Source: an uncultured Saprospiraceae bacterium (lineage in GTDB: Bacteria; Bacteroidota; Bacteroidia; Chitinophagales; Saprospiraceae). From it: a stretch of 46,224 nucleotides of DNA. Location of the stretch: contig CALLAW010000031.1 in assembly GCA_938001865.1 (NCBI GenBank), positions 1 to 46,224 on the forward strand. The letters run 5' to 3'. The notes under the pieces are model-generated. The model had not been told where the DNA came from, did no database searches, and saw only the letters and a program-made list of their open reading frames with translations. A program made the position numbers and the translations under genes. This document shows, in pieces, positions 34,445-43,515 of this stretch. How positions within the stretch are numbered: the stretch's first letter is position 1; each line of letters begins with the position of its first letter.

Positions 34445-35326
34445 ATGACACCTTCCAGATTTATCACTTTTATACTCTTAATTCTTTGCATTGCAAGTGG
34501 TACTGCCCAGGGTATAGATGTCAAGCTTTATGGTGGTGCAAGTTACTATCTAGGTGATTTGGCTCCTTATACCAATAATCTCAGCTTTAGTAAAGGTCGT
34601 GCTGTTGGTGGTGTATCAGTATCTCTACCGCTAGCTAAGGAAGTGACTATTACTGGTAGGTTGATGCATGGCTCCATCGAGGGTACTGATGAGTTAGCAA
34701 GATCTTATAATCGGTTGCGTCGTAACTTATCATTTAGGTCACCCCTGACGGAGATCTCAGTCACTACAGAGGTCTATATGAGTGAGATACTCCCATTTGT
34801 CAAGAAGTGGGGAGTTGATTTGTATATCTACTCTGGAATCAGCGTCTTTAAGTTCAATCCGAGGACTCTCTATGAAGGAGAGTGGATAGATCTACAACCA
34901 CTTGGTACAGAAGGTCAAGGTGTAGTAGAGTTCGGAGGTATTCCTAAGTATAATCTAGTCCAAGTCGGTATCCCCTTAGGTGCTGGTATAGAGTTCCATC
35001 TGACCGATAGGATGACACTCGGATTCGAGGTAGCGCCGAGACTGACATTCACAGATTATCTTGATGATGTCAGTTCTAATTATGTAGACTATGATAGACA
35101 AGTAGAGGTGCAAGGGCTAGTCGTAGCTAATCTCGCCAATCGAATAGCTGAGTTTGAAAGAGCTAATGACCCTACATTGACTCAAAGTCATCCATTCCCG
35201 ACACACTATCCTGGATATGTCAGAGGTGATCCCACTGATAATGATTGGTACCTGTTTACCAATTTCATTATAGGGTACTCATTTGATGCTCTCAAGCCAG
35301 AATTGGAGCCAAAGACTGAGTTTTAA
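34445..35326 (+). CDS. DUF6089-type outer-membrane beta-barrel protein
   Basis: The 293-aa product has a signal peptide (LCIASGTAQG) and begins IDVKLYGGASYYLGDLAPY, the strand pattern of the DUF6089/OmpW-like barrels common in Bacteroidota. Around residues 70-95 it has RLMHGSIEGTDELARSYNRLRRNLSF, and around 180-200 GIEFHLTDRMTLGFEVAPR. It ends shortly after a TNFIIGYSFD strand. These proteins are small outer-membrane barrels without known function. T-rich DNA follows the stop codon but without a clear stem. Confidence 0.82.
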   Translation: MTPSRFITFILLILCIASGTAQGIDVKLYGGASYYLGDLAPYTNNLSFSKGRAVGGVSVSLPLAKEVTITGRLMHGSIEGTDELARSYNRLRRNLSFRSPLTEISVTTEVYMSEILPFVKKWGVDLYIYSGISVFKFNPRTLYEGEWIDLQPLGTEGQGVVEFGGIPKYNLVQVGIPLGAGIEFHLTDRMTLGFEVAPRLTFTDYLDDVSSNYVDYDRQVEVQGLVVANLANRIAEFERANDPTLTQSHPFPTHYPGYVRGDPTDNDWYLFTNFIIGYSFDALKPELEPKTEF

Positions 35327-35648
35327 TTTTTTTTTCTTGGATCACAGTTGATTGAGTCTCATCATGAGATACTGTAGCATTGATTAACATCAATCAATAG
35401 ATCAATAAGCTTTTAACATAGAGTAATCGTATATCTAGCAGGTAGTAATCGTAATTGCCTTGCAATCTCTCTCTTATTCCATCTCTAGACTGTGCAACGA
35501 TGATCTCTTCGTTCATGATATCATATCTGTATACACTAGCCTTCACGTGGGAGTGACGATTGATTATTAAGGTTGGAGTATTACACAATGAGGATGGGCT
35601 TATCTATGAGTCAACCAATCATCTTTACCCCTTGAGTACTTGAGAGCA
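35327..35648. other. Intergenic region with nested palindromes
   Basis: These 322 bp between convergent genes hold no credible gene; a 64-codon minus-strand ORF (35394-35588) has no protein-like features. At 35348-35397 nested inverted repeats occur: TTGATTG/CAATCAA as outer arms, with TCTCATCATGAGA and ATTGAT/ATCAAT inside. They may form a cruciform or serve as terminators for the convergent transcripts, but lack T-runs. Confidence 0.5.
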
Positions 35649-36647
35649 TCATTCATGGTTGATGACTATTTTGCCTATTTGCTTGCCAGATTTGAGTAAT
35701 TCTATGGCTTCTAATGCTTGATCAAATGGATAGACGGAATGGATGTGAGGTCTGATCTGATGCGTATCCATAAAGGTGATCAACTCCCTAAATTCTGCTG
35801 GTGATCCCATGGCTGTACCGATGAATTGGATGTGTCTCAAAAAGAACTTACTGATGCTAATCGTGGTCTGAGGAGCACCAGTCGAGCCATAAGTGACTAC
35901 TCTGCCACCATAATTGAGAAATCTGAAGTAATCATCTAACTGAGGAGATGGTGAGCTATCGAGTACGATATCTATACCGCCTGAGAGAGATTTGAGTTGA
36001 AGGTTCCAATCCTTCTCTCTATAATTGACTCCTCCCTCTGCCCCATGGGACACGGCATGGTCTATTTTGGCTTGACTCGAACTCGTGACATACACTGATG
36101 CACCGTATGCTTTGGCAATGCTTAGACCTGCCTGGGCTACACCACCACCGATGCCTGTGATGAGTACTTTACTTTGATGATTGATCTTACCATGTCTGAC
36201 TAGGGCTCTCCATGATGTCAACCCTGCTACTGGTATCGCTGCGGCTTCGTTGAAGGTGAGGTATGGAGGCTTGAGTACAAGATGAGAGACAGGCACTCGA
36301 AGATATTCAGCGATTGTACCTGGATCTGGCATCCCCAATACTCTAAATCTTCGACTCGGTGCATCCTCACTCTTTCCCCAATCATATCCCGGATAGATGA
36401 TGACGTCTCGATGGAGCCACTCACTCTGATCGGTGTCCATAGTCTCGACTACTGTACCTGCACCATCTGCTCCTAAGATACATGGTAAGGTCATCCCTGG
36501 ATAGAGTCCTTTCTGTATCCAGAGCTCTCTATGATTAAGTGCAGATGCCTTGATCTTGACGATTACATGACCATCGTCTACGATTGGCATTAGATGATCA
36601 GTAATAGAGAGATTGTGAGCTGAGTCTAAGAGGAGTACTTTCATCAT
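35649..36647 (-). CDS. Zinc-independent MDR oxidoreductase (quinone-reductase-like)
   Basis: The 332-aa product has the GroES-like N-terminal half (VIVKIKASALNHRELWIQKG, LGADGAGTV) and a Rossmann half with the dinucleotide motif GIGGGVAQAG near residue 165, as in NAD(P)H-dependent medium-chain dehydrogenases. The catalytic zinc Cys of alcohol dehydrogenases is replaced (ALNH), so it belongs with the zinc-less quinone/enone reductases. The C-terminus closes with ALEAIELLKSGKQIGKIVI, the usual end. The substrate is not predictable. The start could be at 36647 or the next Met at 36644. Confidence 0.9.
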   Translation of the reverse strand: MMKVLLLDSAHNLSITDHLMPIVDDGHVIVKIKASALNHRELWIQKGLYPGMTLPCILGADGAGTVVETMDTDQSEWLHRDVIIYPGYDWGKSEDAPSRRFRVLGMPDPGTIAEYLRVPVSHLVLKPPYLTFNEAAAIPVAGLTSWRALVRHGKINHQSKVLITGIGGGVAQAGLSIAKAYGASVYVTSSSQAKIDHAVSHGAEGGVNYREKDWNLQLKSLSGGIDIVLDSSPSPQLDDYFRFLNYGGRVVTYGSTGAPQTTISISKFFLRHIQFIGTAMGSPAEFRELITFMDTHQIRPHIHSVYPFDQALEAIELLKSGKQIGKIVINHE

Positions 36648-36875
36648 ATAGTATGGTTACGTGTCTGGTGTACTTGGTTATTCTGCATGCCATTTACCTA
36701 GAGTGATGGATGACAGTAAAAGAGGAGTATCTCAATGGATATTAGAGAGAGACTCACGATTCTCTAAGTTACGATAAGGGACTGAGATTGAGGTATAATA
36801 GCTCTGACGAATAGCATTACACTTGTATTCTGAGGGGTATTGATCAATACTAGAATGATGATATGCTAAGTGAGA

Positions 36876-37928
36876 TCAATTCTTCGCTGGATCGTCTTTA
36901 GGAAGGGTGTAGGCCTTGTTTTTTCTGCCTATGAGAGAGACGTTGACATATCGCTTGGGATTGAGTCTTAGATCTTGGATGAGCAGGCTCAGATTATCAG
37001 AAGTCTCCTCTAGGTTGTTGTAGAGATCTTTGTTATTAAGAAGTAGACCGAGAGAGCCATCTGAGCTATTCATCTTTTCTATTGTAGATTTAAGGTCACC
37101 GATTGTGGAGTTAGCAGATACAGCGACTGTCTTGAGCTGATCTACTGTAGTACTTGTCTTATCAAGAGCCCCATCGACCTTGGAGAGTGTCTTGTCTAGT
37201 TGGAGAGAAGCGAGTGATTGACTTGTCGTCTCTAGGTTGTTGATGACGCTATTGATCTTAATATTGTTAGATGCAATATTCTGGCTGATTGCATCCAGAT
37301 TATTGAGTGTCGATGTGAGACTTCTGTTAGAGCTCTGGATGAGTCCCTCAAGTGATTGGGTGACTCTCGCGAGGTTTGCGATTGTTGCATCGAGATTTTG
37401 GTATGTCTGATAGAGGGCATTATTGGCTGTGTCCTGAGACATTTTTGACTTGATCAGATCAAAACTCTCTCCTACAGTCTCCACGATCGGATCGGCTTCG
37501 CTGAAGTCCACCATAGATCCGATCAGTCCAAGTTCTTCTGATTTGATCTCTCCGCCATCTGGCATACAAGGTACCCCATTGCCACATAATCGGTCAAACT
37601 CTAAAGCGAGCTCTTTCCCTCCGATAAAACTCGATGATCTGATCACAGCAACTGCATCTGCTGGGACATTGATGTCACCATCCACCTGGTAAGTCACTTT
37701 GACTCTTGAGACGTCATCAGGATTGAGCTGGATATCCGTGATTGCACCCACTTTGAATCCACTCACTGTGACTGCTGACGCCTTAGCCAACTCTTTGACA
37801 TTGCCATAGTAGGAATGAAATTCAGAATTTTTCTTCAAGATATTACTCCCTTTGATGAAGGTGAACCCCCATATCCCTACAAGGAGTGTAAGGAGAGCCA
37901 TAATACCGATATAAATTTCTTTTCGCAT
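36876..37928 (-). CDS. MlaD/MCE-domain lipid-transport protein
   Basis: The 350-aa product has one N-terminal membrane helix (about 6-25) and an MCE domain (about 35-120: FHSYYGNVKELAKASAVTVSGFKVGAITDI, IRSSSFIGGKELAL). A long helical coiled-coil-like tail with repeated Leu/Asn/Ser heptads (about 150-330) follows. MlaD proteins form hexameric channels that carry phospholipids across the periplasm; the helical tail can form a tunnel. MlaE and MlaF partners are not in the window. It lies 58 bp downstream of the amidase gene on the same strand. This amidase-MlaD order, divergent from lptD, is common in Bacteroidota (from memory). Confidence 0.9.
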   Translation of the reverse strand: MRKEIYIGIMALLTLLVGIWGFTFIKGSNILKKNSEFHSYYGNVKELAKASAVTVSGFKVGAITDIQLNPDDVSRVKVTYQVDGDINVPADAVAVIRSSSFIGGKELALEFDRLCGNGVPCMPDGGEIKSEELGLIGSMVDFSEADPIVETVGESFDLIKSKMSQDTANNALYQTYQNLDATIANLARVTQSLEGLIQSSNRSLTSTLNNLDAISQNIASNNIKINSVINNLETTSQSLASLQLDKTLSKVDGALDKTSTTVDQLKTVAVSANSTIGDLKSTIEKMNSSDGSLGLLLNNKDLYNNLEETSDNLSLLIQDLRLNPKRYVNVSLIGRKNKAYTLPKDDPAKN

Positions 37929-37986
37929 GGTGTAGATTCAATAGATGATATACAAAGGTCTCAAATATTACGAATTCCCATTGGGT

Positions 37987-39117
37987 TTAGTTTACTTTAT
38001 CATAAGATTTCATCAAATCTAAGGAAATAACGCTTGCACCATTAAATCCCATCTCTCGTAACTCTACTAATTTCTGTAGTGCATTTGCCTTCAAGGTATA
38101 GTCTCCAACGATATAATGATAGGATTGTTCATCTTGATAGACGCCGTATTCACTGAGTAATTGCCATTCTGATCGAGTAGTATTAGCTTGACTATTCACA
38201 GTCTTGGCGATGAGTACCCCGTAGTGGACTTGTGGCTTAGAGTTAGCCGATGCTGTCACTGGCTGAGTCTGTGGAGCAGAGATTGATTGAGTCATACGGC
38301 TCTGAGTAGGGGCGGTCGTAGCCAAATGGGGAGGCGATTGCTTGACAGTGTGTTCCGTGCTCTGATTATCCACATATCTCGTCACAGCATCGCGAAGTGC
38401 ATAAGCCACTTGATATTGGCCATGATTAGAGAGGAGATATGCTTCGTCGTGAGGGTTGCTGATAAATCCTGTCTCGACTAAGATGCCAGGCATATACAAT
38501 CCATTCAGTACTCTGAAATTAGCTTGCTTGATCGTCCTTCGCTTCAGTTCAGTGGTGTTAGCGAAAGCGTCCATGACTAATGAGGCGAGTAGGATAGATT
38601 CTTTGAGATTTTGATGTTGGAGTGATCGTGCTAGGATATAGTCAAGATTGCCATTATAGTCGTCTGCATCATGCGGAGCATAAGTGGATTGCTCTCTCTG
38701 CAGGGTGAGAGTAGTAGATTGGTCTATATGCTCTCCGAGCACATAAGTCTCTGTACCATTGACAGACTTGATGTCAATCTGATTACAATGAATAGAGATA
38801 AAGAGATCTGCGTCAAGTTTGTTAGCATAGGCGCATCGTTCTTCAAGCGGAACGAATACATCATGTGTCCGTGTGAGATGGACATCGAGGTCTATACCGT
38901 GCTCTTCGATGATTCGTTTGAGCTTGTATGCGATATCTAGTGTGATATGCTTCTCTATAGACGTATGTCCAGTACAGCCATGATCTTTACCTCCGTGTCC
39001 AGGATCGATGACCAGTGTGTTAAGGCTTTGTGAAAAAACAAAGCCAGAGAACAGTTGAATCGTCAATAATAGCAGAATAAGATATAACTTCGCAAAGCTA
39101 TAGTAAAATCTAGTCAT
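37987..39117 (-). CDS. N-acetylmuramoyl-L-alanine amidase (Amidase_3) with SPOR-like C-terminus
   Basis: The 376-aa product has a signal peptide (to about FVFSQ) and an Amidase_3 domain with all zinc-site residues: DPGHGGKD (His41), SIEKHIT (Glu55), SIHCN (His110) and catalytic Glu215 in VETGFIS. It cuts the amide between muramic acid and the stem peptide. A Gln/Thr/Pro linker (about 250-295) leads to a C-terminal module of about 75 residues (VHYGVLIAKT...YHYIVGDYTLKANALQKL) resembling a SPOR peptidoglycan-binding domain. Likely in cell separation. A putative -7 element lies 58 nt upstream. Confidence 0.93.
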   Translation of the reverse strand: MTRFYYSFAKLYLILLLLTIQLFSGFVFSQSLNTLVIDPGHGGKDHGCTGHTSIEKHITLDIAYKLKRIIEEHGIDLDVHLTRTHDVFVPLEERCAYANKLDADLFISIHCNQIDIKSVNGTETYVLGEHIDQSTTLTLQREQSTYAPHDADDYNGNLDYILARSLQHQNLKESILLASLVMDAFANTTELKRRTIKQANFRVLNGLYMPGILVETGFISNPHDEAYLLSNHGQYQVAYALRDAVTRYVDNQSTEHTVKQSPPHLATTAPTQSRMTQSISAPQTQPVTASANSKPQVHYGVLIAKTVNSQANTTRSEWQLLSEYGVYQDEQSYHYIVGDYTLKANALQKLVELREMGFNGASVISLDLMKSYDKVN

Positions 39118-39174
39118 GTTGATCGGAGTTAATATGTCATACTCTGATTGATCTGTTACTTATTATAAATATGT

Positions 39175-39182
39175 CAAATATA
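39175..39182 (-). promoter_or_regulatory. -7 element candidate (TATATTTG) of the amidase-mlaD unit
   Basis: The minus-strand octamer TATATTTG is a full TAnnTTTG match about 57 nt before the amidase ATG. No TTG is at the right distance. It overlaps the 5' end of the divergent lptD frame, so the two may affect each other. Confidence 0.35.
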
Positions 39183-39244
39183 TAATCATTTGTAATATAA
39201 CTAATTATATAATACTAATTATTTTAATACTTGGGCACACTTTT

Positions 39245-42200
39245 GTGAATGGCCAGCAGGATTCGACTCTCTTAGAGAATCGTGCTCTTGACTCCAATTA
39301 CTTAGATGTCCAATCAGAGAGTACCGATACTCTCCCAATCGGAGTACGTGATACTCTGGCGATCCAGACTGATACATTACCCAATGGTCAAGCCAAAACA
39401 CCGACTCAGACTCAGCAGATCAGCCCTGATGCATTGGATATCAAAGTCAATTATGGTGCTGTAGATACTCAGTGGTATGATCACAAGCTCAAGCAAGTCC
39501 ACCTCTTCGGGGAAGCATATGTCTACTACGGGACGATGGAACTGACGGCAGGCTATATCATACTCGATATGGAACTCAACGAGGCACAGGCATATAGCAT
39601 CAAGGATACTGAAGGTCATGAAGTCCAGAAGCCCACATTTAAGGATGGCGAACAACAATTTACCTATGATCAATTGAGATTTAACTTTGATACGAATAAG
39701 GGGATTGTGAATCAAGCTGTAACACAGTTCACCGATCTCTACGTACTTGGTGCTAAGACAAAGTTCGTAGCATCAGATGAGGCGACAGGCAGAGAGGATG
39801 ATGTCATTTACAATAGTGATGCCTTGATCACATCATGTAATCATGATGAGCCTCACTTCGGTATCAGGACTAAGAAGCTCAAGGTAATCCCTAAGAAAGT
39901 CGGGGTGACAGGACCTGCACAATTGGAAATCGCCGGTGTGCCGACACCATTAGCACTGCCTTTTGGTTTCTTCCCATTGACTGACGGACGATCAACAGGT
40001 CTGAAGTTTCCTAAGAACTTTCCATATCAAGAGAGTCTTGGCTTCGGTATCCAAGGCGTTGGATGGTACTTCCCTATCAACGACTATATGGACTTAGAGC
40101 TCACTGCTGACTACTATACACGAGGGACATGGGGAGTCAACAGTAATTATCGATACAAGAAGAGATACAAGTACAATGGTGGCGTGAAGTTCAGCTTCAG
40201 GAATACCATCACAGAGAACGAGAGTACCCTAGTCAGGTCATCTAACAGATCTATGAGTTTCAGGGTGAATCACAATCAAGATAGCAAGGCACATCCCTAT
40301 CGGAGCATTGGTGGATCGATAGACTTCAGTACCTCCGGTCACTATCAAGCGACAGAGATAGACTTCAACAATAGGATCACCAATCAATATGGCTCTAACT
40401 TCTACTTCAAACATAAGATGCCTAATACTCCATTTTCACTAGATGTGGGACTGAAGCATAGGCAGAATACCAATACAAGAAGCGTAGATATCACTCTGCC
40501 AGATATCAATCTGACGATGCAGACTATCCAACCATTCAAACGAAAGAAAGCCGTAGGAAACGAGAGATGGTACGAAAAAATAAATGTCAGTGGTAAATCT
40601 AGGATGGCAAACTTCGTAGAGACCTCTGATAGTACAGTATTTACGAGAGAGACTCTTGAAAATATGCGATCTGGAGTGACACATGATTATAATGCGAATG
40701 TCTCTTTCAACTTCATGAAATACTTCAATATCAGTCCACGAGTGTCATACTCAGAAGACTGGGTGGGTGATACACAGGAGAAGAAGTACTTTGAAGAGAA
40801 CGATAGTATCGCAGAGATAGTGGTGAGGGGATTTGACACTTATCGGACATGGAATGCGGGGGCAGACTTGACCACAGCTCTCTTCGGTACGATAACCAGT
40901 GATGATGGATGGTTTAGAGGGATCAGACATACGGTCAAGCCAAGGATAGGCTACTCTATCGATCCTGATTCTCGGTCTAGATATGTGGATACGATTAGCT
41001 ATAATAGTGAGTTTATTACGAGTTTTTCGAGGTTTGATGATGGACCATTCGGTACTCCAAGATTTACTGACCTGTCACAATCACTGACATATGGACTGAC
41101 TAATGTCGTAGAACTCAAGTACTACAGTAAGCGTAAGGAAGAAGAAAAGAAGGTCATCCTACTCAATGCCCTCAATGTCAATGGATCATATAACTTCGCT
41201 GCCGATAGTCTTAACTGGTCGACCGTAGGCATCTCTGGGAATACTAATATCATCAAGGGATTCTCCAATTTGAGATTTAACTTCACCCTTGATCCCTATC
41301 TCCAACAAGATACTCGGACGATCAATCAGCTCGTCAGTACCCAACAGAAGATCCCTCTGAGACTCCATAGTGGGAATATCACCCTCTCATCCGACATCAC
41401 TGTCAAGCAGATCTTTGACTTCATCTCAGGCGAGGGGAGAGAAGAGAGAGTGCCTCGAGAGAGTAGGTCACTCTTCGGAAGAAGACAAGCAGGTAAGCCC
41501 CCTGGCGAACTCCATGAGATGGGCAAAGCACCTCCTCCAGCAGATATCAAGGACTCACAAGATGGGTCAGACTCAGGTGAGCCTGTGAGTCAACCAGGAG
41601 TAGATCGCGAATACTCTAAAGATCAATCCCCGATCAAGAATACACTGGATGACACCAAAGTCACTGACGATCCACAGCAGATCATAGACTCCACGGAGGC
41701 ATCAGATGGAGTGGAGACTCCGTCGGATATGACTCAAGAAGAGGCAATCTCACTACTCACAGCCCAATCAGGAGACAGCAAAGAAGTAAAGAATACCAAT
41801 GAAAATCGAAAGAAAAAAATAGGCAAGGCATTTGGATCACCTGATGACATCTCCCAAACCTATGTGGTCAACTATGAAGCAAGAGCACCTAGCTGGTCAG
41901 AGATCCTTGGTAACTTCAAGATAGATCACAATCTGAGTTACAATATCACGAGTAGAGATAACAGAGATACCATCTTTGTGAGTAAGCACTCTATCGGGGT
42001 ACGTGGGAGTCTTGCGATCACTGATAATTGGTCGGTCAATGTTGGTAATATCGGCTACGACTTTAGCAATGACGCATTCACCTATCCTTTTTTGGGTTTT
42101 ACTCGGAAGTTACATTGCTGGTATATGACATTTGATTGGGCCCCTACCAATAATGCATTTGGCTTCTTCATTGGTGTCAATAGTGGCACACTCGACTTCA

Positions 42201-42259
42201 TGAAGTACAACTATGGTCAGAATAATATTCAGAATGGAATTAGTAATTCATTCCGATGA
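39245..42259 (+). CDS. lptD: LPS-assembly outer-membrane protein LptD
   Basis: The 1004 codons from a GTG at 39245 encode the LptD/OstA family of Bacteroidota. An N-terminal OstA-like jellyroll (about 60-190: VNYGAVDTQWYDHKLKQVHLFGEAYVYYG, YTELTAGYI-like strand) is followed by conserved CNHDEPHFGIRTKKLKVIP and LPFGFFPLTDGRSTGLKFP motifs. A beta-barrel with a low-complexity insertion at about 735-860 follows. LptD inserts LPS into the outer leaflet. The GTG cannot be the real start. The frame stays open back to 39152 and codes for a hydrophobic signal peptide (ILIILILGHTFVNG, cut before QQDS), but it contains no ATG, GTG or TTG. See the finding on its 5' end. Confidence 0.9.
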   Translation: MNGQQDSTLLENRALDSNYLDVQSESTDTLPIGVRDTLAIQTDTLPNGQAKTPTQTQQISPDALDIKVNYGAVDTQWYDHKLKQVHLFGEAYVYYGTMELTAGYIILDMELNEAQAYSIKDTEGHEVQKPTFKDGEQQFTYDQLRFNFDTNKGIVNQAVTQFTDLYVLGAKTKFVASDEATGREDDVIYNSDALITSCNHDEPHFGIRTKKLKVIPKKVGVTGPAQLEIAGVPTPLALPFGFFPLTDGRSTGLKFPKNFPYQESLGFGIQGVGWYFPINDYMDLELTADYYTRGTWGVNSNYRYKKRYKYNGGVKFSFRNTITENESTLVRSSNRSMSFRVNHNQDSKAHPYRSIGGSIDFSTSGHYQATEIDFNNRITNQYGSNFYFKHKMPNTPFSLDVGLKHRQNTNTRSVDITLPDINLTMQTIQPFKRKKAVGNERWYEKINVSGKSRMANFVETSDSTVFTRETLENMRSGVTHDYNANVSFNFMKYFNISPRVSYSEDWVGDTQEKKYFEENDSIAEIVVRGFDTYRTWNAGADLTTALFGTITSDDGWFRGIRHTVKPRIGYSIDPDSRSRYVDTISYNSEFITSFSRFDDGPFGTPRFTDLSQSLTYGLTNVVELKYYSKRKEEEKKVILLNALNVNGSYNFAADSLNWSTVGISGNTNIIKGFSNLRFNFTLDPYLQQDTRTINQLVSTQQKIPLRLHSGNITLSSDITVKQIFDFISGEGREERVPRESRSLFGRRQAGKPPGELHEMGKAPPPADIKDSQDGSDSGEPVSQPGVDREYSKDQSPIKNTLDDTKVTDDPQQIIDSTEASDGVETPSDMTQEEAISLLTAQSGDSKEVKNTNENRKKKIGKAFGSPDDISQTYVVNYEARAPSWSEILGNFKIDHNLSYNITSRDNRDTIFVSKHSIGVRGSLAITDNWSVNVGNIGYDFSNDAFTYPFLGFTRKLHCWYMTFDWAPTNNAFGFFIGVNSGTLDFMKYNYGQNNIQNGISNSFR

Positions 42260-42292
42260 TGGGTTTTATTCTCATTGTATTTTCAACCCATC
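42258..42292 (+). terminator. Weak hairpin after lptD
   Basis: GATGGGTT (42258-42265) and AACCCATC (42285-42292) form an 8-bp perfect stem that starts at the stop codon, with an 18-nt loop. There is no T-run after it, so termination is doubtful. Confidence 0.3.
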
Positions 42293-42374
42293 CATCCTGC
42301 CCAAGACTCCGAGAGGAGAAGTGAAGAGAATGGTGTCAGAGTGAGTGAGGTGATCGAGTCAATGCGGAGATCAG

Positions 42375-43493
42375 TCAAGACTTACTGACTAACTCTGCTA
42401 ACAGCTGACCTACCTTTGCACCGATAGCGACACCCATCCCATTCATCTTGGCAGCGAGATAGACATTTGGCTCGACCTCTTGGATGAGTGGTTGGAGAGG
42501 ATCGCCAGTACCGAGTATCCCACTCCACTTGTGAGCTATGCCCACCGGCTGATGAGGTACGAGGTATTGTCTGACCCAACTCAGTAGCCATGCTGTCACT
42601 TCTTCAGTATTAGCGAATGTCTCCGTTTGCTCAGATTTGGGGAAGAGGTGACGTCCTCCACCGATCAATATCTGGTCACCGAGTGGTCTGAAGTAGAGGT
42701 AACCTTGATGTGAGTGGAAGCAACTCTGGATCAGAGTGTGTTCTACTGGTGTAGTGACGATGACTTGGTTGCGTTGTGGGATGATGGGTACTTCGACAAG
42801 ACTTGGTGTGAAGGCATTAGTACAGAGCAAGAGTCTGTGACATGTCACTGGATGAGTGTCAGTCTGTAGCGTGATGCCTGTAGTCTCTGTAGTGTAGGAC
42901 TTGACCTCTGTTGATGGGAGTATCAATATCTCTGCTTGGTGGCAGAGGCGTATCAAGGTAGTTACCAGCTTACCTGTATCGATACTTCCTTCATACTGAT
43001 TGTAGATGAGTTGGCTCTTTGTCTCTCCAACCTGTTCTGTCCTTAGAGTGAATGTTTGATCAAGGTCAAAGTGGTCTGATAAGAGAGTGTTAAGCAGTGG
43101 TATCTGTTGACTGAGTGCCTCAGTTTCGGCTAGGGTAGTTGGATATTCATACCCTCCACAGGCTTGATAGTCTATCGCTGCATCACCAGTGAGTGCCCTG
43201 AGGAGATTGAGTCCTTCGAGGCGGAGCTTGACAGTTGCCAAGGTAGCTTCTACGCCATACTGCTCGATGTTGGCACTGAGTTCGCCTACAGAACCAAAGC
43301 ACATAAATCCTGCATTCTTCGTACTTCCTCCGGTCGGTAAGTGTCCTCTCTCTACGATACAAATCTTGGCAGATGGGTTACATTTACGCAAGTGTAGCGC
43401 TGTGGTCATCCCTACGATACCACCTCCGATGAGACAAAAGTCATGATCCGAATACCATGTCTGACGTTCCCAATAGGAGAGAGGAGTTTTCAT
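42375..43493 (-). CDS. FAD-dependent DAO-family oxidoreductase
   Basis: The 372-aa product has the FAD-binding Rossmann motif GGGIVGMTTALHL with glycines at 23-25 and 28, then ERGHLPTGGSTKNAGFMC. It has the DAO-type C-terminal regions (LYFRPLGDQILIGGGRHLFP, HKWSGILGTGDPLQPLI, AAKMNGMGVAIG). The family oxidises amino acids or related secondary amines (glycine oxidase, D-amino acid dehydrogenase); the substrate is not clear. It is cytoplasmic, without a signal peptide. It follows dcd by 22 bp and is probably co-transcribed, though the pairing has no obvious metabolic logic. Confidence 0.85.
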   Translation of the reverse strand: MKTPLSYWERQTWYSDHDFCLIGGGIVGMTTALHLRKCNPSAKICIVERGHLPTGGSTKNAGFMCFGSVGELSANIEQYGVEATLATVKLRLEGLNLLRALTGDAAIDYQACGGYEYPTTLAETEALSQQIPLLNTLLSDHFDLDQTFTLRTEQVGETKSQLIYNQYEGSIDTGKLVTTLIRLCHQAEILILPSTEVKSYTTETTGITLQTDTHPVTCHRLLLCTNAFTPSLVEVPIIPQRNQVIVTTPVEHTLIQSCFHSHQGYLYFRPLGDQILIGGGRHLFPKSEQTETFANTEEVTAWLLSWVRQYLVPHQPVGIAHKWSGILGTGDPLQPLIQEVEPNVYLAAKMNGMGVAIGAKVGQLLAELVSKS

Positions 43494-43515
43494 TTTGAAA
43501 TTGTGTCAGTTGAGC

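Noticed and set aside
35394-35588. 64-codon minus-strand ORF
   Set aside because: Overlaps palindromes, has no recognisable features and no upstream signal.
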